From JABICX01 sp964528765 (GTDB taxonomy: Archaea > Nanobdellota > Nanobdellia > UBA10117 > JABICX01), in the NCBI GenBank assembly GCA_964528765.1, contig CAZGVA010000020.1, positions 1 to 16,608 of the forward strand: a stretch of DNA of 16,608 nucleotides, read 5' to 3'. Under the pieces are notes generated by a model, which was not told where the DNA came from, made no database searches, and saw nothing but the letters and a program-made list of their open reading frames with translations. The position numbers were made by a program, and so were the translations under genes. This document shows, in pieces, positions 1 through 7,408 of this stretch; the first letter of the stretch is position 1; every line of letters starts with the position of its first letter.

Positions 1-16
1 ATGCTGTAACTTTTCT

Positions 17-1054
17 TTAAGCAAGTTGAATATCAAAAGAATAACGATTTATTTTAGGACTATAATATCCGCTTTTTATTGCTTTAATTGATTTTACTGA
101 AGAACCACACTTTTCAACAATTTGTTTAACTTCTTTGACTCTTTCACCAACAGAGTCTTCATTTGCAAATTGATATAAATGAATTTTAGCCTTTTTTTTA
201 GCTACATTTAATGCTTCATTAAGAAATTCGTGCGCAATTGACGGTAAAACCATTATAATTCGGTCAAATTTTTCAGTGAGTTTTGGAACTTCTATCTTTG
301 CATCACCTTTAATGATTGTTATTTGTTTTTGTAATTTATTCAGTAATACATTTTCTTTAGCATATCTAATTGCAGCGGGATTTAGGTCAACCATAGTAAC
401 TTTAACGGATGGATGTTGTTTTGCTAAAATTAATCCATATGGACCAACACCTGAAAACATAACCAATATATTTTCTTTATTTTTTACTTGTTTAGATAGA
501 CGTAATCTTTCAGCACCCATTCTCGCGGAAAAATATGCTTTATTAATATCTGTTTTTATTCGTACATTTGATTCTTTGTGTAAAGTTTCAGTTCGGTTTT
601 CACCCACAATAATTGTGCTTTTTCGTAGACGGTATTTACCCGATACGCGCTTACCTTTTCTTGCAACAATTTTAATATTATTACGTAACCGTTTGAGTGT
701 CCAAGCAATTGTTTTACTAAGATTTACTGATTCATCAGGTATTTCAATAATCGCGATATCGCCAATTACTTCAAAACCACGGTTTAGTTGGTCTATTTGA
801 TCTGACGGAATTAAATTTATTAATGAATCTCGCAAACTATTGGTCTTTTTAGTGATTTTTTGTAAGTTTCGTTTTTCAATAGTACCTTTAAATTTAGATA
901 CTATTTTCTTCTGATTTGCGTTTTCATTAATTGGAATTAAAATATATTTACCCGATTTACCTAGTTGATATTTTTCATCATACCAACCATTTTTCGCCAT
1001 ATATTTTCTTGCTTGTTGCGTTTCTTCCTTCTTTGTTTTTAAACACAAAACCAT
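17..1054 (-). CDS. trm5: tRNA (guanine(37)-N1)-methyltransferase, Trm5 type
   Basis: SAM-dependent enzyme that methylates N1 of G37, next to the anticodon, to prevent frameshifting. The 345-aa product has the archaeal Trm5 layout. An N-terminal D1-like domain begins MVLCLKTKKEE. The central Trm5 signature YFSARMGAERLRL lies at about residues 174-186 and includes the conserved Glu and Arg. A Rossmann methyltransferase domain follows, with the SAM loop FSGVGPYG (about 200-207), DLNPAAIRYAKENVLLNK (about 223-240) and MVLPSIAHEF (about 268-277). An in-frame TTG lies 9 bp upstream, but the ATG at 1054 is preferred because family members begin M-x-L-C. Oddity: the position that is usually Asn in the family's N-L-P motif reads Val here. 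The gene is divergent from dphB, with only 26 bp between the start codons. Family assignment is firm; activity despite the Asn-to-Val change is inferred. Confidence 0.9.
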   Translation of the reverse strand: MVLCLKTKKEETQQARKYMAKNGWYDEKYQLGKSGKYILIPINENANQKKIVSKFKGTIEKRNLQKITKKTNSLRDSLINLIPSDQIDQLNRGFEVIGDIAIIEIPDESVNLSKTIAWTLKRLRNNIKIVARKGKRVSGKYRLRKSTIIVGENRTETLHKESNVRIKTDINKAYFSARMGAERLRLSKQVKNKENILVMFSGVGPYGLILAKQHPSVKVTMVDLNPAAIRYAKENVLLNKLQKQITIIKGDAKIEVPKLTEKFDRIIMVLPSIAHEFLNEALNVAKKKAKIHLYQFANEDSVGERVKEVKQIVEKCGSSVKSIKAIKSGYYSPKINRYSFDIQLA

Positions 1055-1060
1055 TATATA
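1053..1060 (+). promoter_or_regulatory. TATA box of dphB
   Basis: The sequence ATTATATA is centred about 24 bp upstream of the dphB ATG at 1081. This is the spacing expected for an archaeal TATA box driving a leaderless transcript. It overlaps the start of the divergent methyltransferase gene, so the two promoters are interlaced in a 26-bp gap. No clear TATA box at the right distance was seen for the minus-strand gene. Confidence 0.6.
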
Positions 1061-1080
1061 CAATATAACATATACTTTTA

Positions 1081-1824
1081 ATGCTTTACTTAATCGGTCT
1101 TGGCTTAGGTTTCAAAGATCTTTCAGTTAAATCTCTAGAAACAATTAAGAAATGTTCCGAAGTCTACTTGGAGAATTATACCTGCACACCTGGATTTGAC
1201 CTAAAGAAATTCGAGAAATTAATTAGCAAAAGAGTTCAGTTATTAGATCGAGATCATGTTGAGATTGTAAAACCTTTTTTCCAGAATGCTAAAACAAAGA
1301 ACATCGCATTATTAGTAAATGGCGATATTATGGCTGCAACAACGCATTCTGAAATCTTACAAGAAGCAAAGAAAAAGAAAATAAAAATTAGACTTATGCA
1401 CGGACCTTCTGTAATGACTGCAATTGCAGATACGGGTTTATCCATATATAAATTTGGCAAAACTGCATCAATTCCATTTTGGCAAGAGAATTTCAAACCA
1501 GAAAGTTTTTTTAAGATTCTAGAACAAAATCAAAAAATAGATGCACACACAACATTTTTACTTGATCTAAAACCCCCAACGTTTATGACAATCAAACAAG
1601 CAATAGAAACTTTATTGACTGTTGCAAAAAAAAGAAAATCAAAATTATTTACACAAAAGACTTTCTGCATTGCTTGTTCGCAATTAGGAACAGATAAGCA
1701 AATTATACGGAGCGGAACAGTTAAGGAACTAATCAATAAACGATTTGGAACACCTGCATGTTTAATTGTTCCAGGCAAACTTGCTGAATATGAACAGGAG
1801 GCAATAAATGTCTTCATTAAGTAG
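1081..1824 (+). CDS. dphB: Diphthine synthase (DphB/Dph5)
   Basis: SAM-dependent methyltransferase of diphthamide synthesis. It methylates the amino-carboxypropyl group on the modified histidine of translation elongation factor aEF-2. The 247-aa length is normal for the archaeal enzyme. The tetrapyrrole-methylase fold signatures are in order: GLGLGFKDLSVKSLE (6-20), VYLENYTC (28-35), NGDIMAATTHSEI (80-92), HGPSVMTAIADTGLSIYKFG (107-126) and QLGTDKQIIRSGTVKEL (201-217). The loop usually written GDP-M-x-ATTH reads GDIMAATTH, a Pro-to-Ile change. The ATG at 1081 fits the TATA box 24 bp upstream. The 3' end overlaps the next gene by 17 bp, so the two are probably cotranscribed. Confidence 0.93.
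   Translation: MLYLIGLGLGFKDLSVKSLETIKKCSEVYLENYTCTPGFDLKKFEKLISKRVQLLDRDHVEIVKPFFQNAKTKNIALLVNGDIMAATTHSEILQEAKKKKIKIRLMHGPSVMTAIADTGLSIYKFGKTASIPFWQENFKPESFFKILEQNQKIDAHTTFLLDLKPPTFMTIKQAIETLLTVAKKRKSKLFTQKTFCIACSQLGTDKQIIRSGTVKELINKRFGTPACLIVPGKLAEYEQEAINVFIK
1796..1801 (+). promoter_or_regulatory. Shine-Dalgarno site for the gene at 1808
   Basis: AGGAGG lies inside the dphB 3' end, 6 nt before the ATG at 1808. It fixes that start codon although the frame overlaps dphB. A canonical Shine-Dalgarno is expected here because this gene is internal to an operon, unlike the leaderless first genes. Confidence 0.75.
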
Positions 1825-2659
1825 GCGAAGGAGAAAATGGGGTGTATATCTATATTATGTTAAACTTGCTCATAAAGAAGCTCCAAACATGTTCTATACA
1901 AATAGCCCCGAAAAAGAATTTTTAGCTGAACTAAATAGTGTTGCAATACATTTGAATGCATATATGGATAAATTAAATGACTTAGCATTGCATGGTAAAA
2001 CTTTAACTGACAAGAAAAAACAATTAGCAGATAAAAATAAGCGCATGAAGTCAAAGATTAGTCAATCTCATGAATTAAAGAATCATTCAAAAACAGTTTC
2101 AAAAAATATGATTGAATTAGGTAAAGATGTTAAGCGAAAGCGCAAAGCTAATTTAGATTATCATGGTGCTAAATATGTGCATGCCAATATGGTACAACAT
2201 TTTGAGTCTAATAAAAGTCATTTTCTTCGATTAAAAAATGATATTGAAAATATACAATCTGAACGTGAAAATATTATTGTTGAGATGAGGAATTTACAAA
2301 GTCAGATGAAATTAATTCCACATGTTTTGAAAGATGATGAAAAATTGATTGTTAAAAAAATACAATATATGCTTGATTTACTGGATGATGTTTTGTTAAA
2401 ATATTATCAAAGGTATAATCAAAGACAAATTACAAAAAAAGAATATAAGAAAATGAAAGAGTATCGCAGATACTTGAAGCGTTTAGCTAAATTTAAACGC
2501 AGAAAAAAATATGTTCACCCACTAGCACGATTTAAGAAAGTCATGTCTGCACTGAAACACGAACCAACTTTTAAAACACCCCCAGAACAAAAAAGACCTC
2601 CAAAACATTTGCGAAATATTCACCAAGAAAAAGCACCTGAAAACTTCAAACAACCCTAA
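1808..2659 (+). CDS. Basic coiled-coil protein of unknown function
   Basis: I do not recognise this 283-aa protein. It is very rich in Lys and Arg. It starts with an SRRRRK patch and has no membrane segment or signal peptide beyond a short aromatic stretch (WGVYLYYV, 11-18). Residues about 35-175 are helical with heptad-like spacing (for example the stretch around NDIENIQSERENIIVEMRNL, about 143-162). A strongly basic helical region follows at 200-235 (YRRYLKRLAKFKRRKK), then a Pro/Lys tail. The high positive charge suggests nucleic-acid, ribosome or membrane-surface contact, but that is inference. The start is supported by a strong Shine-Dalgarno, and the 17-bp overlap with dphB indicates cotranscription. 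It could be an accessory protein of the neighbouring machinery or unrelated. Confidence 0.75.
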   Translation: MSSLSRRRRKWGVYLYYVKLAHKEAPNMFYTNSPEKEFLAELNSVAIHLNAYMDKLNDLALHGKTLTDKKKQLADKNKRMKSKISQSHELKNHSKTVSKNMIELGKDVKRKRKANLDYHGAKYVHANMVQHFESNKSHFLRLKNDIENIQSERENIIVEMRNLQSQMKLIPHVLKDDEKLIVKKIQYMLDLLDDVLLKYYQRYNQRQITKKEYKKMKEYRRYLKRLAKFKRRKKYVHPLARFKKVMSALKHEPTFKTPPEQKRPPKHLRNIHQEKAPENFKQP

Positions 2660-2671
2660 TTTCTTCAAAAC

Positions 2672-2679
2672 TTATATAA
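2672..2679 (+). promoter_or_regulatory. TATA box of the 2701 gene
   Basis: The palindromic sequence TTATATAA is centred about 25 bp upstream of the ATG at 2701, in a 41-bp intergenic gap. The spacing predicts a leaderless transcript starting at or next to the ATG, so this gene begins a new transcription unit after the dphB pair. Confidence 0.75.
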
Positions 2680-2700
2680 ATATGTTATCGTATATATTAC

Positions 2701-4725
2701 ATGACATTTCGTATAGATCGGCGTGTATTTCTAGCTGTAGTATTTGTACTTATGATTTCCTTTGTTGGAAGTGTTTTTGATAGTAATATTACTGGCTTAG
2801 CTACTGCGGAAGATGCATGGGATTTTGATAATGCAAATACGGTTAGTGAATATATTGATGTAATTTGGTTATCTCTTGGCGATGAAGTTATGGATTTTGC
2901 AATTGCTTTTGGTGTAATTTTCGCTACAATGTCTATGGGCTTAGGCATGGCTTTTAGCAAATCAAGTGATTCATATGGCAGTGGTAGTCAAGATAAAAAT
3001 TCTATGACTGTTTTTGCAGTTTTTGGTGGAATTGCTGGAGCATATTATGTTAATGTTAATAATATACCTTTTGCATCATTTATTGGTGAATACGGCATTC
3101 TTATATCTATTTTGATTTTAGCACTTACTATCGGTAAAATTATTTTAGCTGTAAAAAGCGATGAGGGAAAAAATATTGGTGCAACGCTTATCGCTTCAGG
3201 AGCAGCGTTTATGCTTATTGGTATAGCGCTTATTTATGTTGTTGAAAAAAGCGCAGGATTTGGCTGGCTTATTGCTTTTGTCGGAGCTATTGCGATAATT
3301 TTAGGTTTTATACAGAGTTACACCAAAGCCAAAGGTGGCGAGAATGGTAATTCTTGGTGGCAGAGAGGTGCAGATGCTTTAACCGGTGGTGGACACACAC
3401 CAACGCCTACAATTCCACAAGACCCAGAAATACCTCCAGGAATGCCTGGCTCTGGTAACGAAGAAGGAGCACCTGGCGGCGATACACCGGCAACAGGTGC
3501 AGGTGGAGAACTAAATAACGATAAAAAAGTTGTAGCAGATGAAAAGAAAATCGAATCTATTTTATTTAAAATAAAAAAAGCAGTTGAAAAATGGGATTTT
3601 ATTCATGTACAAACTTATTCAAATCTCGTAGATAATGGTCTTAAAGTTTTAGAACAAGATTTGAAAAAAGAATTAATAGATGTAGAATCGTGGAGACCTA
3701 GAAATCCGAAAATACGTTCAATAATGCTTATACATATTAGAGATGCATTAAAAAATGTAGAGCTTCGAAGATATAATTTTATTAAACGTGACACATTAAA
3801 ATTAGCACTAAGAACTTTATTTGCAAAAAAGCATTCAAAAATAGATTTGGCAGATGAGGCTAAACTTAATAAACTCATATATGAATTGATTCCACGAGGT
3901 CCCAATACAATACATGCATATCTTTTGTTGATGTTTAAAATACAAACAGCCATCCCTACAGCATTTGGTAAAAATAAGTTAAGGAAAATATATCCATCAT
4001 TAATACAAACACGTTTAGTTGCATTAGAAATGCTTAATATTTTAATTAAAAATAAAAAAGAGTTTGATAAAATTATGAAGCTCAAAATAGCCTATGAGAA
4101 AAAAATAAATCTAGATGATATTAGAGCATATAGAAGAAACACAAAAGACAAAGCAAAAGAAATCCAAATTGAAAAAGCTAAAAGAATGCAAATTATTGAT
4201 GCGGTAAATCATTTAATTATTATTAAAAAGTTGATAATTAAAATTCAAACTGAGGGTTTGGGACTGAATTTTTCAGTATACTATATAGGATTGCGTAAGT
4301 GGTTCTTAGAGATGTATGCTTTAATTATTAAAGAAGAGGCAAATGAAAAAGATATTACTAATCACTTAAACGCAATGCCTGCGAAAGATATTTTAGCAAT
4401 TGAAAAAGAATCAAGGATTTTAATTAAGAAATCGAATGCAGAGGTTAGTGAATTACAAGAATTTATTAAGCAATTACGTCAGAGTGCTAATCTCGCAAAA
4501 CGAGATGGCGACACAGACAAATTTAAAAAAGTAAATGAAGCTATAAAAATTTTAATTGAAATTGAAAGACAATTATCTCGATTTGTTTTAGATGAAAAAG
4601 GTATATTAATTTCTTCACTTAGAGATGAAGCAATACAGGGTGGTAAAAAACCTACAACTAAAACTAGTAGTATAATGGGTCAGGAAGGTCTTTCAGATTC
4701 TATTGATTCAAATCCAAATATATAA
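2701..4725 (+). CDS. Polytopic membrane protein with Pro/Gly linker and long helical C-terminal domain
   Basis: Family not recognised. The 674-aa product starts with a signal-anchor-like hydrophobic segment (9-25) followed by SNITGLATAE, an I-T-G-L stretch of a kind I associate with DPANN exported proteins. Four or five further transmembrane helices lie at about 64-85, 102-118, 131-151, 160-181 and 187-206. A flexible Pro/Gly/Thr-rich linker spans about 225-272. About 400 residues of charged, Lys/Glu/Ile-rich alpha-helical sequence follow (280-650), with a Ser-rich tail. The linker suggests two independent halves, a membrane anchor and a large probably cytoplasmic helical module. The order of helices and loops in the membrane half loosely resembles the proteins at 7438 and 8073. 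A role in the surface-appendage or secretion complex is inferred from position only. The start is fixed by the TATA box. The gene converges on the 4735 gene with 9 bp between stop codons. Confidence 0.85.
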   Translation: MTFRIDRRVFLAVVFVLMISFVGSVFDSNITGLATAEDAWDFDNANTVSEYIDVIWLSLGDEVMDFAIAFGVIFATMSMGLGMAFSKSSDSYGSGSQDKNSMTVFAVFGGIAGAYYVNVNNIPFASFIGEYGILISILILALTIGKIILAVKSDEGKNIGATLIASGAAFMLIGIALIYVVEKSAGFGWLIAFVGAIAIILGFIQSYTKAKGGENGNSWWQRGADALTGGGHTPTPTIPQDPEIPPGMPGSGNEEGAPGGDTPATGAGGELNNDKKVVADEKKIESILFKIKKAVEKWDFIHVQTYSNLVDNGLKVLEQDLKKELIDVESWRPRNPKIRSIMLIHIRDALKNVELRRYNFIKRDTLKLALRTLFAKKHSKIDLADEAKLNKLIYELIPRGPNTIHAYLLLMFKIQTAIPTAFGKNKLRKIYPSLIQTRLVALEMLNILIKNKKEFDKIMKLKIAYEKKINLDDIRAYRRNTKDKAKEIQIEKAKRMQIIDAVNHLIIIKKLIIKIQTEGLGLNFSVYYIGLRKWFLEMYALIIKEEANEKDITNHLNAMPAKDILAIEKESRILIKKSNAEVSELQEFIKQLRQSANLAKRDGDTDKFKKVNEAIKILIEIERQLSRFVLDEKGILISSLRDEAIQGGKKPTTKTSSIMGQEGLSDSIDSNPNI

Positions 4726-4734
4726 TACTTCTAA

Positions 4735-5547
4735 TTAAAGAACACTGACTGTGTGTTTAGTAAGTCCATTATCATCTGTTGCTAAATAGTGTCGTACTAG
4801 CTCACCCGGTTTAAATTCTTCTTCAGAAATTCTACCATTATTAACATTATTTGTCCAAAGTATGTGTAATTTACCGGTATTTTCATCAAGTAACTCAATT
4901 AGAGCAGTTTCTAAACCTCGTTTTCTTGCTTGTTCAATTATGTCTGGATGGAATTCATTTGGTGCACCAACAATATTATCATCAGCAACAACTAGTTGAG
5001 GGAATATTTTAGCATAATCACCTGAAATAAAACCACCGAAAATTTCGCCAGGATTTAATTGTTCCCAACCAATTTCATTTAAAGGTCTATATTTCGTAAA
5101 TTCAGATAAACTAGCACTTGTAATTGGCTTAATTTCTGTTAACATATTTGAAGGTGTGTAGGTAGTATTTTCTTGTGGTTGATATTGTTCGGCAGGTATA
5201 TCTTCAATTGTATCTGCATCCCATTCTTCTGAAGAGCCATCTAATTGATTTTGAGGTTTAACTCCTGAATTTCTTAAATCTTCCAAATCACTGATTCTTT
5301 GTTCTTGTTTTTCGGCTACATCTTTTAATGTATTTGTTTCACCTTGACCAATAAATTGTTCATTTCGTACATATAGAAGTTTTTCTGCAAGTAAATCTAC
5401 TTGTGCACCAATTGTTGCATTATTTACAGCACCTTGTCCACGTTCAACCGCAGCTAATCGTTGATTTAGTCCTTTAATTGCAAGCCTATCCTCAAAAATA
5501 ACTGCATTTAGCGGTTTTACTTTGTAACCTTTGTTTTGTTCTACCAT
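4735..5547 (-). CDS. Coiled-coil protein with a C-terminal globular domain, unknown function
   Basis: Last gene of a three-gene minus-strand operon. The 270-aa product has no membrane segment. Residues about 20-95 are predicted coiled coil ending in KQEQRISDLEDLRNSGVKP (80-98). A linker rich in Glu, Gln and Thr spans 100-140, and a C-terminal domain at about 145-270 has mixed hydrophobic and charged strands (IFGGFISGDYAKIFPQLVVA, about 169-188; LHILWTNNV). I cannot assign that domain to a family. An upstream ATG at 5607 is in frame but would overlap the preceding gene by 59 bp. The ATG at 5547 starts one base after that gene's stop codon, the same spacing seen at the operon's other junction, so it is preferred. 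The coil-plus-G(V/M)KP arrangement also occurs at the end of the upstream gene product, suggesting distant paralogy. Confidence 0.8.
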   Translation of the reverse strand: MVEQNKGYKVKPLNAVIFEDRLAIKGLNQRLAAVERGQGAVNNATIGAQVDLLAEKLLYVRNEQFIGQGETNTLKDVAEKQEQRISDLEDLRNSGVKPQNQLDGSSEEWDADTIEDIPAEQYQPQENTTYTPSNMLTEIKPITSASLSEFTKYRPLNEIGWEQLNPGEIFGGFISGDYAKIFPQLVVADDNIVGAPNEFHPDIIEQARKRGLETALIELLDENTGKLHILWTNNVNNGRISEEEFKPGELVRHYLATDDNGLTKHTVSVL

Positions 5548-5548
5548 T

Positions 5549-6568
5549 TTATTTCCATTCTCCATTAAAATTTTCAGCATCAGTTCCAATTGCGTTAAGT
5601 TTGGCATATAAATCAGGTTTCATACCAACACCTTTTGGATTTTCTAAAGCATTAATTCTTTCATCTTGATTTGTAAGATTTTTTAAATCTTCTTCTCGAT
5701 CGGTATGTATTTGGCTAATTTTTTCATCTCTCGCAAAGAATTCATCACCGACTGCTATCATAGTCATTCTAAATTCGTCTTGAATATATTTAATTAAATC
5801 ATAATTTGTAGACATCCCAATGTAAAACTCATTAGCTACGGTTTCAAGTTCTTTAATTTTAATATTATTTCGACCATATCTTTCTAGGTTTGAAATAATT
5901 AACTTTTTAGTGTCATCAAATTTACTTTGTAATAAATTAAGACTTTCAATATCTTCTTTTCTAACAAATGTGTTAATAAATGTTGGTAACATTGTTGCAA
6001 ATTCTTTAAGTTCAGTATTTAGTTCATTTACTAATGTAATGTACTCAGGAGAGTCCTGCGGTGCCTCTTTTAATTTTGAATATATATTACTAACGTCTTG
6101 TTTAAGTTTTGTAATAGCTTGATAATTTTCATCAGTTTCTTGTGATAATATCTGCGATACAGTATCTACTTCGGTTCCAATTTCTGTAACTTTTGCAGCA
6201 TTTTTGCCCATGTTTGTTTCATACATTTTAAGTTCAATTCCTTGTTTTTCGGATTTATCTCTTAACAACGCATTTTCTTCTTGAAGCTTTTCAATATCAA
6301 TATAATTTTTTTGAATACCACTTACGTCAATAAAAGTAGGTGTTTCTTTTTTTGCATAATCTGTGGGAGGTCGAGTACTTTTAGGTAAGTCTTTTACTTG
6401 ATCTTCAAATCTAAAATCTCCTATGTCTCCGAAATTTTCAGTTATTCGTGTTTCGCCTTGTGTATAATCTGATTTAGGTAGGGTATCGTTAGGTAAATCA
6501 GTTAATTGATCTTTAAAGCTAAAATTACCTATATCTTCGAAATCTGTATTTATTTGTTCGTCTTTCAT
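5549..6568 (-). CDS. Coiled-coil scaffold-like protein with N-terminal 36-residue tandem repeat
   Basis: Soluble, acidic 339-aa protein, family not recognised. The N-terminus holds two copies of a repeat with a 36-residue step. Both contain DIGxFxF(K/E)DQ, DLPxxTxPxxDY and a following ET (residues 10-43 and 46-79). A long coiled coil follows from about 90 to 310, interrupted by a less regular stretch around EFATMLPTFINTF (189-201). That stretch resembles the short motif of archaellum accessory protein FlaC-like coils. The C-terminus contains NQDERINALENPKGVGMKP (300-318), mirrored in the downstream gene product. It is the middle gene of the operon, with single-base gaps to both neighbours, implying cotranscription and translational coupling. 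A scaffold or adaptor role for the nearby secretion motor is inference. Confidence 0.82.
   Translation of the reverse strand: MKDEQINTDFEDIGNFSFKDQLTDLPNDTLPKSDYTQGETRITENFGDIGDFRFEDQVKDLPKSTRPPTDYAKKETPTFIDVSGIQKNYIDIEKLQEENALLRDKSEKQGIELKMYETNMGKNAAKVTEIGTEVDTVSQILSQETDENYQAITKLKQDVSNIYSKLKEAPQDSPEYITLVNELNTELKEFATMLPTFINTFVRKEDIESLNLLQSKFDDTKKLIISNLERYGRNNIKIKELETVANEFYIGMSTNYDLIKYIQDEFRMTMIAVGDEFFARDEKISQIHTDREEDLKNLTNQDERINALENPKGVGMKPDLYAKLNAIGTDAENFNGEWK
6332..6541 (-). repeat. Two-copy 108-bp in-frame tandem repeat
   Basis: The copies lie at 6440-6541 and 6332-6433 on the minus strand. Each encodes about 34 residues of pattern F-x-DIG-x-F-x-F-x-DQ-x(2)-DLP-x(2)-T-x-P-x(2)-DY. Identity is moderate at DNA level and clear at protein level, which indicates an old duplication kept under selection. 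Such short acidic repeats often act as repeated binding motifs; the partner is unknown. Confidence 0.8.
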
Positions 6569-6569
6569 T

Positions 6570-7322
6570 TTAGTTATTTTTTCCTATTGCCATTATTAAA
6601 TCATCAAGTTCAGCATTAACTATCAGCATAATTGGCTCAGTTTGTATTGGAATATTTTGATTTGTTGCTACTTGTTCAGTTTTCTGTTCAAGAGTTTCTG
6701 TTACTTGTACTGGTTTTGGTGCAATTTCTTCAACAGGTTGAGTATTGTAATCCTTTTCCCATTCAACATCAAATTCTTCTTCTTCTAGTTTTTTTGGGTT
6801 TCGTATATTACCATGCATACTTTTAAGTCCGTTAATAGTATTATTATTTTTATCGGGTTGTTTTACAACCTGTTTAGTTGGTTGGTAAACGGGTTTAGTA
6901 GTTATATGTTTTTGAGGAACAGCTTTATCAGCAGTTTCAAAATGATTATCATCAATATAATTTACGGTAAGAGGTTCTTCAAATGGATGAGGTGGTGCTT
7001 GATAATTAGTTTGTGGATTTACAACGGGTTGAGTTGCGATTGGAGTTTGAGGAACTGCATTCGCAGCAGAGTCAAAATAATCGTCAGGTTCCCATATATA
7101 CGCATTTTCATCTATTTTAATTGGCTCTGCATCTTGATCAAAAGGATGAGGTTGTGTTGGATAATTAGTCTTTGCAGTTTCAAATGAATCATTAAGTTTT
7201 GGAAATGCGTTTTTAAGTTGAGGTATTTCTTCCACAACTTTTTCAGAAGGTTTTTCTGGATTATTTAGATTATATTGTTTTATGTGTTCTTTAATGTCTT
7301 TAACCTGTTGTTTATCTACCAT
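6570..7322 (-). CDS. Disordered Pro/Gln/Asn-rich protein with alternating short repeats
   Basis: First gene of the minus-strand operon. The 250-aa product is mostly low-complexity and probably disordered. An N-terminal charged helix (1-37) precedes alternating modules. Module A is F(E/D)(T/S)A, extended in two copies to a form with AVPQ and later (T/K)(Q/K)PV; it occurs at 47, 83 and 128. Module B, TNYxxxPHPF(D/E), occurs at 52 and 105. After a Lys/Asn linker and an acidic patch (KKLEEEEFDVEWEKDY) the C-terminus ends in a short hydrophobic helix-like segment, PIMLIVNAELDDLIMAIG (230-247). That segment is a likely docking element rather than a membrane anchor because it contains acidic residues. 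No enzyme motif is visible. It is 1 bp from the next gene and shares a 115-bp divergent promoter region with the 7438 gene. Function unknown; a linear-motif scaffold is plausible. Confidence 0.78.
   Translation of the reverse strand: MVDKQQVKDIKEHIKQYNLNNPEKPSEKVVEEIPQLKNAFPKLNDSFETAKTNYPTQPHPFDQDAEPIKIDENAYIWEPDDYFDSAANAVPQTPIATQPVVNPQTNYQAPPHPFEEPLTVNYIDDNHFETADKAVPQKHITTKPVYQPTKQVVKQPDKNNNTINGLKSMHGNIRNPKKLEEEEFDVEWEKDYNTQPVEEIAPKPVQVTETLEQKTEQVATNQNIPIQTEPIMLIVNAELDDLIMAIGKNN
6879..7187 (-). repeat. Alternating short peptide-repeat region
   Basis: This segment encodes residues 46-148 of the disordered protein. Module A appears three times, and the last two copies (7014-7079 and 6879-6944) are the most alike. 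Module B appears twice (7104-7169 and 6945-7010). The step is about 45-53 residues. The copies are diverged but keep the aromatic and proline positions. Confidence 0.7.
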
Positions 7323-7349
7323 TGTTATTTATGAGTGGCACATATTCAC

Positions 7350-7357
7350 TTATAAAC
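7350..7357 (-). promoter_or_regulatory. TATA box of the minus-strand 7322 operon
   Basis: On the minus strand this reads GTTTATAA, centred about 31 bp upstream of the ATG at 7322. The predicted transcript would have a leader of only about 5 nt. It lies in the divergent region between 7322 and 7438, back to back with the promoter of the 7438 gene. Confidence 0.6.
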
Positions 7358-7408
7358 CTTCCGATTTGTGATATTTTACCAAATAATCTCAAAAATTTAA
7401 AAGAAACA

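Noticed and set aside
276..800. 174-codon plus-strand open frame
   Set aside because: It lies wholly antisense to the well-supported Trm5 gene, has no promoter or Shine-Dalgarno, and its hydrophobic, Phe/Ser-rich product is what the complement of an A-rich gene produces.
1055..1063. TTG start at 1063 for the Trm5 homologue
   Set aside because: The ATG at 1054 gives the M-x-L-C beginning seen in the family's D1 domain, and the three extra residues have no support.
1254..1817. Two minus-strand open frames of 80 and 95 codons
   Set aside because: Both are antisense to diphthine synthase, whose motifs are intact across the whole span.
3615..4085. 156-codon minus-strand frame
   Set aside because: It is antisense to the helical half of the 2701 gene, with Phe/Leu/Ser composition typical of reverse complements of Lys/Glu/Asn-rich DNA.
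5548..5607. Upstream in-frame start at 5607 for the 4735 gene
   Set aside because: It would overlap the previous gene by 59 bp. The ATG at 5547, one base after that gene's stop, matches the spacing of the operon's other junction.
6632..7187. Plus-strand open frames of 64 and 124 codons
   Set aside because: They are antisense to the repeat-bearing 250-aa gene. The protein-level repeats prove the minus-strand frame is the coding one.
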